Shown here: in pieces, positions 27,401-36,147 of the stretch | Numbering within the stretch: position 1 is the first letter of the stretch | How the letters are laid out: every line of letters starts with the position of its first letter | IMG/VR virus record: IMGVR_UViG_3300011113_000664 | Location: 106,057 to 170,056 of that record | Length of the DNA stretch: 64,000 nt | Source: a virus | Direction: 5' to 3' (one strand) | Notes under the pieces: model-generated | Databases searched by the model: none | What the model was told of the DNA's origin: nothing | What the model saw: only the letters and a program-made list of their open reading frames with translations | Position numbers and translations under genes: made by a program

Positions 27401-29157
27401 AATTAAAAAATTTCGATTCATACATACAAGATAATAATGTAAAGTTATCAATCTATAAATCTTTTCAAGTGATTTATGAAAATTATCTTCATGGAGTTAA
27501 TGATTTTAAATTAGAAATATCACAAAACAAAGAAACTAGTTCTTTTTTATTTGTAGACAGAGCATATAGAGATATTTCAAATGAATGTGTTTTGGATTTA
27601 AAAACATTATTAAATGATACTAATGATTATGAAGTTAGTTTACTTAGTTCAATATCTAGATTATTAGCGGATAATAATTTTTGGTTTTATCCATCATCAA
27701 CATTTGCATCAACAGCAAAAGATTATAAAAATTTATTTAAAATTGATTATTATCAAACATTGGAAGTAAAACCAAAATTCCTTGCAATTTATGTTGGTGG
27801 TTTATCAAGTAATCCAAGAAATACATCAAGTGATTATTTACTCGCTGATGATGGTATTAAAAGAAATATTATCCCAAGTGATTTAGGTAATGGTAATAAT
27901 GCTATTTTTGATGGAACAGGATTAAATGCATTTTTAGTAAACTATACAGGTATACAGAATCAAACAGTATTTTCAAATCTTCAAGTTTCAACTGAATCGT
28001 TAAAAAATACAGATGAGGGATTAAGAATTCAATCAGAAATTATCAATAATAATAGTAATTCTTATTCAATACCAAAAGGTCAATCATTATTAAATGTTTA
28101 TCAAAAACAAAGTTATTCATCAACAGTAAAAATTCCTTTTGGTAATATGGGTATTCAACCAAGCCAATACTATTATCAAGAATGCATTCCATTATTTGAT
28201 GGTCTTTACATCATTTTCAATGTTTCACATACAATCGATGCTGATACACAAAGACTTGAAACAACATTTAAAGGTTATAGACTTAAAAAAGATAAAAATC
28301 CAATTGTAACAAACCCATTTGTAGATTATTATACAAATGATGTTTATACAAGAACATTAAATGATTTAGGTGTTGCTACAAATGTAATAAATACACCAGC
28401 TTATGACCCTAATCTTGATTTTTGGACAAACGCAAGAAACTTTGTACTTGGTAATGAAGGTTTTGTTGGTCATTGCTATTGGGATATTAATAATTGGAGA
28501 ATCGGTTATGGTAGTCAAGTTTTAGCGTTAAATGGTGCATTAAAAGCAGTAGGTGATGATAGATTTAATAAAAAATATTTTATTACTTTACCAAATGACC
28601 CAATACAATGGCCTGTCAATGTTGATTTAGATACAGGAAAAATTGGATATCAAAAACTTCCTAATGGTTATGTAAAAGAATATAAATATTTTACATTAAA
28701 AGCTGAAGACCCAAAAGATGATAAATATCAATGGGATGCTGCAAGAAATATTAAAAATGACCAATATGCAGGTTATGTAAAAGATTTTTATACAAGAGCA
28801 TTGGCTGATAAAGCATTTGATTATACATTCAATCTTTTACTTAAAGGTGTAAAAAAAATAAATCCGGAAGGTTTTGAAAAACTTACACCTAGAGGACAAA
28901 TAGGTGCTACATATGTTGCTTATGGATTTGGTAGTATAAGTAATGAAAAAGTGAATATGTCAAATATAAAAGCTGCAATCACAGCAGGTAATGATGAACA
29001 ATTAGCAAGAGCAATTATAACAGATATTGCAGCTAAAAAAGCAAGAGTTCCGCATCAATCATATTATAATACCGCTAAATATATTGACCAAAATATTTTA
29101 TTTAAACTTACAGATGAAGAAAAGGAAAAATTAAAGCAATTAAAAGTTCTTTTTTAA
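24439..29157 (+). CDS. Giant baseplate hub protein with C-terminal lysozyme domain
   Basis: 1572 residues, the longest gene here. The first ~1300 residues are an Asn-rich, alternating helix/strand protein; the part around FKISETIPLAPQVW and the segment near residue 1230 (QSLLNVYQKQSYSSTVKIPF, then FDGLYIIFNVSHTID) suit a gp27/hub-type scaffold. From about residue 1320 a T4-lysozyme-like (GH24) domain appears: FVLGNEGFVGHCYWDINNWRIGYG, with E1340 and D1349 at the catalytic spacing of T4 E11 and D20. The Thr of the T4 catalytic set is replaced by Arg in this alignment. The protein would combine the gp27 hub and gp5 puncturing lysozyme in one chain. Confidence 0.7.
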   Translation: MSLNFDPIDPNKEILGDNHPFKGDNGIAAFEDIRSYVQLSMKPKNSNFIELTNNSVTNVSKVSDSSIITLGGFYKRGKENYYSTNYTDEIMGGNQDQNKYYEGFGIKNIDITFDANKIPQVTIVFYDSRGNVINNFNSPYAKMFQIPYPIFELTIKGGFGPKITYRILKIKDDISIDEFGNYIITSKFIGDRFAPLSDLPLLYLMAVPFLDGKNVNPFNDTTIDSFHELIAISKKLYERINQDQESDQELRNQQIISDLAEQRTNYNEILNTIRDPKKLEEHVKNSAEKQKYGDEIENKILNYIKSGTFKLDENKIEFDISETIPLAPQVWESIATILIEYVDNLNGGENNIKPIYGFSTRIRGQQQQNNTRVVSEINFTDLVKAIKDLDDKITEKGYQFHDDKVIRLVNTEKQILGDTRLTIFNVFNVIINDYNTLMTKIRDAGDKGYKAKINGNRKDLKESVDRMGFPTVIDVNTNTIIYPGENSLFKDWDEVKLIEDFINAYQKALKQNVLLDALLNKDEDGRNKYIPINPREVYEIDDSLNLIASPVYQNVYFKNKTPQSIYKLMYQRFLCFANVNANINATKDSFSKWNTNPKKEEESWLDFIKFFNNNDIENVDSQKALFYSFIDIEARNIAYSISFDDAMKKDMNVLAKNFSEVFFKNNSTHPLTKSIQPIAFNTLEIPNTIQPFNDDYVTVSEAAPTAIDGKSISNDIITNYMLNLNNISGNIYKITNDNILYVEDKKLNSGNKESDYDNGDDTLVSQIENNEPILQLINAKENLITFDLEKLYKNSRYPALVQVPRGILILLGSIVRSIYTQFQDSAYFKIPTNKGFIIIKNQSKFYKLIFKESVDFDKNYGFKSVYQYDPNTKKFTNFTCFRDNSSLKTDEQILEYIYTKRYISVNDFSFTIKRINSIQSSLLVLLLGNNEELFQSTSTTLAQNIGVLKNGITNPNAIESTLYTQYLKVLLPKIAQLIKEDDKKLNDKLKNFDSYIQDNNVKLSIYKSFQVIYENYLHGVNDFKLEISQNKETSSFLFVDRAYRDISNECVLDLKTLLNDTNDYEVSLLSSISRLLADNNFWFYPSSTFASTAKDYKNLFKIDYYQTLEVKPKFLAIYVGGLSSNPRNTSSDYLLADDGIKRNIIPSDLGNGNNAIFDGTGLNAFLVNYTGIQNQTVFSNLQVSTESLKNTDEGLRIQSEIINNNSNSYSIPKGQSLLNVYQKQSYSSTVKIPFGNMGIQPSQYYYQECIPLFDGLYIIFNVSHTIDADTQRLETTFKGYRLKKDKNPIVTNPFVDYYTNDVYTRTLNDLGVATNVINTPAYDPNLDFWTNARNFVLGNEGFVGHCYWDINNWRIGYGSQVLALNGALKAVGDDRFNKKYFITLPNDPIQWPVNVDLDTGKIGYQKLPNGYVKEYKYFTLKAEDPKDDKYQWDAARNIKNDQYAGYVKDFYTRALADKAFDYTFNLLLKGVKKINPEGFEKLTPRGQIGATYVAYGFGSISNEKVNMSNIKAAITAGNDEQLARAIITDIAAKKARVPHQSYYNTAKYIDQNILFKLTDEEKEKLKQLKVLF

Positions 29158-29180
29158 TTTTTTTAATAAAAAATTTTCTT

Positions 29181-29188
29181 TAGATTTG
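29181..29188 (+). promoter_or_regulatory. TAnnTTTG box 5 nt before start codon
   Basis: TAGATTTG, then five bases, then the ATG at 29194. At this spacing transcription would begin at or within a few bases of the start codon. No clear -33 element is visible. Confidence 0.4.
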
Positions 29189-29193
29189 CCAAC

Positions 29194-29838
29194 ATGAAAT
29201 TGGCCTATCTATATGGTATTGAGGAGGTAAACCCTTACCTGTCAACCTATTCCCATTATCCTGTTACAAAAAATATTTCATTTGTAACTGAAATAGAAAA
29301 TGATAAACCATTATTGATAGTTGGAATTAAAAAAGCAAGAGAGATATATCCAAATCAAATTGATTTAGAAAATAATCATATTGAAAAAAACATCTATTGG
29401 TGTTATTCACCTGAAGAATACTTATCAGAGTTTTTAAAAAAATATGAGGAATTTATTTTAAATATTCACAATATTTATTTGAATCTTATTGATTTTGAAA
29501 TAGTTGATATTTTTTTCTCAAAACTTTTTAATAAAAATGATTTATTAAAATTTTTAACACAGACAAGTTTTGATGTCTTATATCAGTTAAATAAAACACT
29601 TTATTGTTATTCTAAAAATAACAATAAAATTTATATTATTAATTTGAATGAGTTTTTTTGGTTTAACTTAATTAAAATAGATGATTATACTGAATTTGTA
29701 AAAGATTTAAATTTTTATTATGATTCGGATAATAAGATAATTAATTATTTTACTAATTTATTTTTAGGGCAAGATAATTTCTTTATAGAAAAGACAATTC
29801 CTTATTTTATTTATTTAAAGAATAAAAATAAACACTAA
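29194..29838 (+). CDS. Unknown protein, possible early gene
   Basis: 214 residues, rich in Asn, Ile, Phe and Tyr, starting MKLAYLYGIEEVNPYLST. No recognised domain, signal peptide or membrane segment. It has its own TAnnTTTG box and so may be transcribed earlier than the hub gene upstream. Its later neighbours are small acidic proteins before the replication block. Confidence 0.6.
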   Translation: MKLAYLYGIEEVNPYLSTYSHYPVTKNISFVTEIENDKPLLIVGIKKAREIYPNQIDLENNHIEKNIYWCYSPEEYLSEFLKKYEEFILNIHNIYLNLIDFEIVDIFFSKLFNKNDLLKFLTQTSFDVLYQLNKTLYCYSKNNNKIYIINLNEFFWFNLIKIDDYTEFVKDLNFYYDSDNKIINYFTNLFLGQDNFFIEKTIPYFIYLKNKNKH

Positions 29839-29857
29839 TTATAAGAAAATAATAGCT

Positions 29858-30049
29858 ATGGAAAATAAGGATTTAAACAAAAAACTTTCTGAAATTATTT
29901 CTTCAAATGAAGAAGAAAATCAGAATCAAGAATCTGAGGTTGTTGTAAAAGTTAGAGATGGTTTATTTGAACATACTGAAGTAGTTAACAAAAAGTATGT
30001 AACTAGTGATGGTAGACAATTATTAAAAGAAGTAACATTTGAGCAATAA
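29858..30049 (+). CDS. Small acidic protein of unknown function
   Basis: 63 residues. The first half is highly acidic with Asn (EIISSNEEENQNQESE); the second half forms a short beta-rich unit (VRDGLFEHTEVVNKKYVTSD). No family recognised. It sits 19 nt after the previous gene and overlaps nothing, so it looks like a genuine member of the operon. Confidence 0.5.
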   Translation: MENKDLNKKLSEIISSNEEENQNQESEVVVKVRDGLFEHTEVVNKKYVTSDGRQLLKEVTFEQ

Positions 30050-30050
30050 T

Positions 30051-30728
30051 ATGAGGATTAGAAATAAAAAAACCCAAACATATGACCGCTTTAGGTATTT
30101 GCTTGAATATAATATAATAAAAAGCGGTGAGATTAAAGAACAAGAAGAAACACCTTCTGAAGATGAAATTGGTGGTGATGTTTTTGGTGAATTAGGTGAT
30201 GTACTTGATGGTAATAAACCTGAAGAAAATATTGTCGAACCTGAAACGCAACAACCAATTGAAAATAAAACCAATATTGATGTTGATGTAGCTGATAATC
30301 AAGGGTTTGAGGATACAGCAACTGATTTATTAAAAATTCATTCATCAAAAATTGATAACTTAACACAATATATTAATGATTCTGTTAAAATACTTCAGGT
30401 ATTAAATCAAAAAACAGATGAAATCACAAATAATTTTGATGAAATGAATGCTAAAGTTGGTGAACTTAATCAAAGAGTTGAAAAATTAACACCTCCAACA
30501 CCACTTGAATCTTTAAATCAAATGGTTAAAACCACAACAGGAGCGCAATCAATTGAAGATTATTGGAATGAATATTTTGCAAAGCATGGTAGAACTGATT
30601 TAGTAAATGGTTCATTGTATTATGGTGATAAACAATATAGTGAAAACGAAAAGGGTATGACTTCAGGTGTTTATAGAAGTCCTGAAATTAGTGATACTCA
30701 AATTAAAGACATAATCAAAAATACCTAA
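30051..30728 (+). CDS. Acidic coiled-coil protein
   Basis: 225 residues from the ATG at 30051 (MRIRNKKTQTYDRFRYLL); a TTG at 30039 would overlap the previous gene. An acidic, Gly/Asp-rich linker (residues ~30-75) is followed by a coiled coil of about 45 residues (QYINDSVKILQVLNQKTDEI and on) and a C-terminal region with DYWNEYFAKHGRTD. This could be a scaffold, neck or chaperone protein; function unknown. Its stop overlaps the next start (TAATG). Confidence 0.6.
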   Translation: MRIRNKKTQTYDRFRYLLEYNIIKSGEIKEQEETPSEDEIGGDVFGELGDVLDGNKPEENIVEPETQQPIENKTNIDVDVADNQGFEDTATDLLKIHSSKIDNLTQYINDSVKILQVLNQKTDEITNNFDEMNAKVGELNQRVEKLTPPTPLESLNQMVKTTTGAQSIEDYWNEYFAKHGRTDLVNGSLYYGDKQYSENEKGMTSGVYRSPEISDTQIKDIIKNT

Positions 30729-32110
30729 TGATATTCAGGTCTTACTTTAAAAAACAAGCGATTTTAATAAAGAATTCGTTTACAAACAATTCTAGAAATC
30801 CTATTATTGAACTATCATATGGTGGTAGCGAAACTTCATCTACTACTGTGTATAGTCGATATGTTTTTAATGTAGACTTAGATAAATTAAAACATAAAGT
30901 AACAAGCAATACAATAAATCAATCTACAATACAATCTCATATTTTAAAAATAAAAAATTGTATTGCATTAAATGATGGATATATTGGTATTGATTTTATT
31001 TCATCAAAAAGAGCAAGTGGTTTTGATTTAACATTTATTAAACTAGATGAAGCATTTGATGAAGGAACAGGTTATGATTATATTTACAATGATAATCTTT
31101 TTAGAGAGGTTGAATTAAATAAATCGGCAGCCAATTGGTATAATAGAAGAAACCCACAAATTACTTGGTCACAATCAGGTGTATTTACAGGAAATACAAA
31201 TAATTTACCCTTATCAGGTATTTTAACAACACAAAGATTTGAAATTGGTAATGAGGACATTGAAGTAGATGTTACCGATTATGTAAATGGTATTTTATTT
31301 TCAGGTAATCCAAATAATGGTATTTGCATAGCTTATTCAGCAAATACAGAATCATTAACATCAACAACTAAAAATGTTGTTACATTCTTTTCAAAATATA
31401 CACAAACATTTTTTGAACCATTTTTAGAGACAACATATAATGATAGAGTAAATGATGAATTATGTTGTATGAACTTTGATGTTGAAAATGATTTTTTCTT
31501 TATTTCTCAGTCACCAATTACTGAAGTATATCAATTTGAAATCGTTGATTCAAATGATACAGTAATTACAGCAATTACAACAGGATTTACTCAATTAAAT
31601 AACTATAATTATAAAGTAAGTTATACAATTGATTCAGAAGATTATCAAGATAAAGAAATATTTACATATAGATGGTATTATACACAAAATGGAAAATATA
31701 AACTTTTAGAAAAAGAATTTAATATAAGTAAAATAGACCTAAACGATGGTACAACTTTGACTTATGGTAATGAAGTATTTATTAATGTATTGGGTATTAA
31801 ACAAAACGAAAATATCTCCAAAAAAGTTGGTTTAAAAAGATTAATTTTTAAAGCCAAAAGATTAATGGAAACAAAAATATTAAAAAATATTATTGGAGAT
31901 ATTGAATTTAGAATTTATGTAAATCAGGGAAAAAATCAAATTGATGTAATTCCATTTACAAAAGCATCAAAAGTTAATGATGAATATTTTACAGAAATAG
32001 ATTTTTCATGGTTTATTTCTCACGATTATACCATAGAATTGAGAGCCTTAGACAAAAACGGAGTTCAATATCCGAACTCTAACTATGTGAAGTTCAGGGT
32101 AACTAACTAA
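30728..32110 (+). CDS. Putative beta-rich structural protein
   Basis: 460 residues, almost all beta-strand and Asn/Thr-rich. A segment near residue 180 (EDIEVDVTDYVNGILFSGN, then NNGICIAYS) resembles the 'DVT..v..w..g...Gi.l' pattern of jelly-roll modules found in surface and fibre proteins. The end (YTIELRALDKNGVQYPNSNY) looks Ig-like. It is the last tail-region gene before the replication block, and may be a neck, collar or fibre protein. No enzymatic motif seen. Confidence 0.55.
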   Translation: MIFRSYFKKQAILIKNSFTNNSRNPIIELSYGGSETSSTTVYSRYVFNVDLDKLKHKVTSNTINQSTIQSHILKIKNCIALNDGYIGIDFISSKRASGFDLTFIKLDEAFDEGTGYDYIYNDNLFREVELNKSAANWYNRRNPQITWSQSGVFTGNTNNLPLSGILTTQRFEIGNEDIEVDVTDYVNGILFSGNPNNGICIAYSANTESLTSTTKNVVTFFSKYTQTFFEPFLETTYNDRVNDELCCMNFDVENDFFFISQSPITEVYQFEIVDSNDTVITAITTGFTQLNNYNYKVSYTIDSEDYQDKEIFTYRWYYTQNGKYKLLEKEFNISKIDLNDGTTLTYGNEVFINVLGIKQNENISKKVGLKRLIFKAKRLMETKILKNIIGDIEFRIYVNQGKNQIDVIPFTKASKVNDEYFTEIDFSWFISHDYTIELRALDKNGVQYPNSNYVKFRVTN

Positions 32111-32139
32111 AATTTTATTTTTTTTCCGCTAAAAACGGA

Positions 32140-32148
32140 CTATTTATA
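32140..32148 (+). promoter_or_regulatory. CTATTTATA motif upstream of ssDNA-binding gene
   Basis: GGACTATTTATAAAAAAAC lies 60 nt before the ATG at 32209. It is followed by a TATATTTG box at 32159-32166, so this gene may have both late-type and early-type promoters. Confidence 0.35.
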
Positions 32149-32158
32149 AAAAAACATA

Positions 32159-32166
32159 TATATTTG
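32159..32166 (+). promoter_or_regulatory. TAnnTTTG box with a 42-nt leader
   Basis: TATATTTG, exact consensus, with a normal untranslated leader before the ATG at 32209. This contrasts with the near-leaderless copies at 29181, 38677, 55432 and 61146. Confidence 0.42.
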
Positions 32167-32208
32167 TTTAAACAATAATTATTTTTAACAATTTAAATTT
32201 TTAACATT

Positions 32209-33093
32209 ATGGGTTTTGAAACGACAGAAAGAAAAAACCGAACCTACATGTCATTGGGTTCAACAAAGTCAAATGACAACAAAATCACAGCGAAATTCTT
32301 CGTTGTAAACAGAAAAAACAATGATGGTCAGTATGAAAGGATTCCGATGGTTGATTCAAACAACTATCCGAAACCTTTTTATGGATATTTGACCAAAGTT
32401 ACACCTATTCTTGATAATGTAATTACAAGAACAGATGGAACAAAAGTACCAAATCCAAAGGTAAACTTTGAATTTACGGATGATAGTGGAGAAATCTTTA
32501 TTTTAGATTTACCTTTTACATCACCCGATAAAAGAGTAAGTACATACATTTTTGGTTTTGTAAATTCACTTGCATGGTTAGCTGCAAACGATAGACTTGG
32601 ATATATTAAACTTTATATCTCACAAACTGTTGATAAGACAGAAACCAAAAGATTTAATCTTGCACTAAGATGTACAAAAACTTGGTACGCAGGTAGTAAG
32701 AATTTCCCTATCTTTAATGAAGATACATCAAAAGTTGATTGGAAATATAATGCAAAAGATATTCCTTCTTTTGAAGTAGTTAAAGAAATTGATGGTGAAA
32801 AAGTAACCATTGATAACAGGAAAAAACAACAAGATTTTTTCTTGAAAGAAATCGAACTTATCAATGAAGCAATTAAAAGTGCTACATATGATATTGGCGA
32901 TAACAAGTCCGCATCTATGAATAAAACATTAACATCTTCTCAAATTTTTGATGAAGATGGTGATGAGGGTGCTGATTTTGAAATGTCACCAAATCCTCCT
33001 GTTGAAGAACAAAAACCAACAGCAAAGGCAACTACTAAGACACCTGTAGTTGCTAGTTTTGATGAGGATGATGATGATGAACTTCCCTTCTAG
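32209..33093 (+). CDS. Single-stranded DNA-binding protein (gp32-like)
   Basis: 294 residues. An N-terminal OB-fold-type region (about 1-190) with basic and aromatic residues is followed by a linker rich in Pro, Lys and Thr. The C-terminus is strongly acidic and ends DEDDDDELPF, the kind of tip by which SSB proteins (bacterial '...DDIPF') and T4 gp32 recruit partner proteins. It heads the replication block directly before UvsX/RecA. The gene has two candidate promoters and is closed by a strong terminator. Confidence 0.8.
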   Translation: MGFETTERKNRTYMSLGSTKSNDNKITAKFFVVNRKNNDGQYERIPMVDSNNYPKPFYGYLTKVTPILDNVITRTDGTKVPNPKVNFEFTDDSGEIFILDLPFTSPDKRVSTYIFGFVNSLAWLAANDRLGYIKLYISQTVDKTETKRFNLALRCTKTWYAGSKNFPIFNEDTSKVDWKYNAKDIPSFEVVKEIDGEKVTIDNRKKQQDFFLKEIELINEAIKSATYDIGDNKSASMNKTLTSSQIFDEDGDEGADFEMSPNPPVEEQKPTAKATTKTPVVASFDEDDDDELPF

Positions 33094-33105
33094 TTAGGGG
33101 TCTTT

Positions 33106-33166
33106 AGGGTACGGCACAGTATTTACAATTCTCCCCTCTGTATCACTGATGCTGTACCCTTTTTTT
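33106..33166 (+). terminator. Rho-independent terminator after ssDNA-binding gene
   Basis: AGGGTACGGCACAG (33106-33119) pairs with CTGATGCTGTACCCT (33146-33160), one bulge and one mismatch, around a 26-nt loop, and is followed by a T run (33160-33166). It starts 12 nt after the SSB stop codon. It would set SSB apart as a high-level transcript from the downstream recA-like gene. Confidence 0.75.
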
Positions 33167-33198
33167 ATAATTAAATTTTTAAAATAATTAAATATTAT

Positions 33199-34263
33199 AT
33201 GGCTAGAACATTATCAGATAACCCCGAAGAAAAAAAACCGATAAAGAAAAAAAGTTTTTCTCTTTCTGATTTTAAAGAAAAATTTAAAATTAGTGATGAA
33301 GAACAGAAACCTTTGCAATGGCTTCCACTTAGCAAAGCATATCAAGAAGTTACAGGTTTGGAAGGTATTCCATTGTGTGAACTTACACTTGTTAGAGGAT
33401 ATTCCGATACAGGTAAGTCTACTGTTGTTTATGAAGCAGCAGTATCAGCACAGCAAAATGGTTTCTTACCTATAATTATTGATACAGAAAATGCCATGAA
33501 AAAAGACCATTTAACAAAAATGGGTTTTGATTTTGATGGTGATTTTATTTATGTTGATTCTGATTATTTAGTTCAGAATTATGGTAAGAAATATGATAAA
33601 AACTTTTCAACACCTTCAATTGAAGATATTGCAGAGTTTATGAATAATATTCTTGATGCACAAGAGAAAGATGAACTTCAAATGGATGTAATCTTTTGTA
33701 TTGATAGTTTTGGTTCTGTTGATTCTCGTAAAACTCTTACTGCTAAAGAGAAAGACAAAGAAGCAAATAATATGTGGAATGCAGGTGCAATGGAACAAGC
33801 ATTCAAAGGTATTTTTCACCACAGAATTCCATCTACAAGGAAAGTAAGTAAGAAATATGTTGCTGCTGCTGTTGCTGTTCAAAAAGTTTGGTTTGATTCA
33901 CAAGCAGGTGGACAAGGTGTACTGCGACATAAAGGAGGTGAAGCTGTTTATTCAATGAGTAGGCTTATTCTTCATATGGGTGGTACTAAAGCAAGAGGTG
34001 TTGAAAAGATTAATATTACTAAGAACAAGAAAACAACTGCACTTGGCATTCTTTCACCAATTAAAGTTGCTAAAAACCATGTTTCAAATATTTCATTTGA
34101 AGGTAAGATTCTTTCAACAAGTTATGGTCTTGTATTAGAATCAGAACTTGAAGAATTTAAAAAGAATCATTTACCTGAATTATTATCAGAGATTGGTGAA
34201 GAAGGAAGTGATGATGTTCAAGTTGTTCGTGTTCAAGATAACACGAAAGATAATGATGAATAA
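33199..34263 (+). CDS. UvsX/RecA-like recombinase
   Basis: 354 residues. Walker A GYSDTGKS lies at residues 67-74 and a Walker B-like FCIDSFGSVD at about 176-185. The segment GVLRHKGGEAVYSMSRLIL and the motif KVAKNHVS fit RecA-family loops. The C-terminus is acidic. Like T4 UvsX it would form the presynaptic filament for strand invasion and recombination-dependent replication, displacing the SSB encoded just upstream. It overlaps the exonuclease gene by 1 nt (TAATG). Confidence 0.88.
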   Translation: MARTLSDNPEEKKPIKKKSFSLSDFKEKFKISDEEQKPLQWLPLSKAYQEVTGLEGIPLCELTLVRGYSDTGKSTVVYEAAVSAQQNGFLPIIIDTENAMKKDHLTKMGFDFDGDFIYVDSDYLVQNYGKKYDKNFSTPSIEDIAEFMNNILDAQEKDELQMDVIFCIDSFGSVDSRKTLTAKEKDKEANNMWNAGAMEQAFKGIFHHRIPSTRKVSKKYVAAAVAVQKVWFDSQAGGQGVLRHKGGEAVYSMSRLILHMGGTKARGVEKINITKNKKTTALGILSPIKVAKNHVSNISFEGKILSTSYGLVLESELEEFKKNHLPELLSEIGEEGSDDVQVVRVQDNTKDNDE

Positions 34264-35342
34264 TGGTTTATAAATTCTCTGTAAATACTTTATTAATTGA
34301 TGGTAATTACTTAATGAAGCGTTCATTTAATGGTGCAAAGCATACATTTAATGGAAGCAGACATATAGGTGGTTTATATCAATTTATAATGCAAACTAGA
34401 AGTCTCATCCGTTCCCAAAACATTAACAAAGTTGTTGTGTTTTGGGATGGAGAGAATTCAGGTAAATTACGATATGATATTTATAGAGAATATAAAGCAA
34501 ATCGTGAAGGAAAAGAATGGTATAAAAAGATTGATTTAACTCCTGCTGAATTAAAAAAACAACAACAGGAAAAAGATTCATATCTGTGGCAGATGGTTAG
34601 GGTTAAAAATTATCTTGAGGAATTATTTATTCGACAAGTTCAAGTTGACCAAATCGAATCAGATGATATGATTTCATATTATTGTCAAAAATATCATGAC
34701 AAGGAAAACATAACTATTTACACCAACGATAGAGATATTTGTCAACTTTTAGAATATGATAATGTTTCTGTTTACTTAGCTAATTTAAAACAGAATGTTA
34801 CTAAAAAAAATTATTACTTACTTTTTAAACATCATTATTCTAATCTTACAGTTATTAAAACTATGTGTGGTGATGATTCTGATAATATTAGTGGGATTGA
34901 TGGTTTGGGTGAAAGTACTCTTATTAAACATTTTCCAAAAATTCAAACTGAAAAAGTTAAAGCAGCAACAATCATTAAAGAAGCAAGACAAATAAATGAG
35001 GAAAGGATTGCAAATAAAAAGAAACCTCTTAAAGTTCTTGAAAATATTAGTGAAGGTGTTTTCAAAACATTTGGTAAAGCCGGATTAGAACATTATAAAT
35101 TAAATTATAAAATAATTAATTTGCTTGAACCCTTTTTAACAAAAGAAGCAATGGCAGAATTATCACTTGTAGCCGAAGAACCTTTAGACCCAAATGGAAG
35201 AGGCGAAGAAAATTTATTAAAGATGTTGACAGAAGATGGATATCTTGAAAATTTTAATTCAGACTTTATAAGATTTCATGAACCTTTTTATCCTGTTATT
35301 ATTAGAGAAAAAGATTTTTACAAAAAAAACACGCATATTTGA
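34263..35342 (+). CDS. 5'-3' exonuclease / flap endonuclease (T4 RNase H-like)
   Basis: 359 residues. The FEN family layout is clear: LLIDGNYLMKRSFNG at the start, VVFWDGENSGKLRYDIYREYKANR, QIESDDMISYYCQ, IYTNDRDICQL and then CGDDSDNISGIDGLGEST, which is the metal-binding Asp cluster plus helix-hairpin-helix. It removes RNA primers and 5' flaps on the lagging strand. In the replication operon with the recombinase and helicase. Confidence 0.88.
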   Translation: MVYKFSVNTLLIDGNYLMKRSFNGAKHTFNGSRHIGGLYQFIMQTRSLIRSQNINKVVVFWDGENSGKLRYDIYREYKANREGKEWYKKIDLTPAELKKQQQEKDSYLWQMVRVKNYLEELFIRQVQVDQIESDDMISYYCQKYHDKENITIYTNDRDICQLLEYDNVSVYLANLKQNVTKKNYYLLFKHHYSNLTVIKTMCGDDSDNISGIDGLGESTLIKHFPKIQTEKVKAATIIKEARQINEERIANKKKPLKVLENISEGVFKTFGKAGLEHYKLNYKIINLLEPFLTKEAMAELSLVAEEPLDPNGRGEENLLKMLTEDGYLENFNSDFIRFHEPFYPVIIREKDFYKKNTHI

Positions 35343-35357
35343 TTAAATAAAAGTACA

Positions 35358-36134
35358 ATGACTAAGAATTATTTTAAGTTTTCAATCTCTTACAGAGGTA
35401 ATATTATTTCGGAAAGGGTTTTCGATGCAGATTGTTACAATCCAATTGTTAGACAAATGGTAAATATTAAGGATATAGTTCCTGAAATTCGTAAAGTATT
35501 ACAAAAGATACTTTCTTTACCAAATCAAAGACTTACAAAGGAAATGTATGTTGGTGTTAATCATGAAAACGAAGAAACATATGTAAATATTTTTCCTAAA
35601 AGTTTTCCGATGAAAGAAACATACTTTTCTAATAACTTTTATTTGAAAGATAAAAATATTAGTAAAGAAGGTTTAGATAAAGCTTTAAAAAGTATTACAG
35701 ACAAATACATGATTGTAGTATCTTTGAAAGATAATTCAAATGAACTTTTCTATAAAAAGAATATTTCAATTGGTGAGGATGGTATTTTAGATATTCAAGC
35801 AAAATCAAAAATACTTTTTGAAAATATTAAACAAATTGAATTTGTAGAAGAACTCTTGTTTGACTTTTCATTATATCTGAATGAGAATTATATTATTCAA
35901 AGAAAGTTTACTGTATTTAACTTTAATCCAAATACAATCTTTTCAGAAGAATTCATTAAATCTACAAATGAAATCTGTAATGGTATTAAAAATCATATTA
36001 AAAAGTCTGATATTGATATGCAATATCTTGATTTTGAGATAATGAGTAGGCATGAGATGCCGTATAATGACTTAAAATCATTATCACAAGAGGAAAAGAA
36101 AAAACTCTTGAAAATGGAATATTCATACAATTAA
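35358..36134 (+). CDS. Unknown protein of the replication operon
   Basis: 258 residues, starting MTKNYFKFSISYRGNIISER. The N-terminal half is beta-rich, the C-terminal ~90 residues helical and charged (IMSRHEMPYNDLKSLSQEEK). I recognise no family. The place between flap endonuclease and replicative helicase suggests a replication accessory protein. A near-consensus CATATTTG lies 17 nt upstream but is not counted as a promoter. Confidence 0.6.
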   Translation: MTKNYFKFSISYRGNIISERVFDADCYNPIVRQMVNIKDIVPEIRKVLQKILSLPNQRLTKEMYVGVNHENEETYVNIFPKSFPMKETYFSNNFYLKDKNISKEGLDKALKSITDKYMIVVSLKDNSNELFYKKNISIGEDGILDIQAKSKILFENIKQIEFVEELLFDFSLYLNENYIIQRKFTVFNFNPNTIFSEEFIKSTNEICNGIKNHIKKSDIDMQYLDFEIMSRHEMPYNDLKSLSQEEKKKLLKMEYSYN

Positions 36135-36147
36135 TTTTTAACAATAA

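Noticed and set aside
35333-35340. CATATTTG as a further promoter box
   Set aside because: It departs from TAnnTTTG at the first base and lies within the end of the preceding gene.
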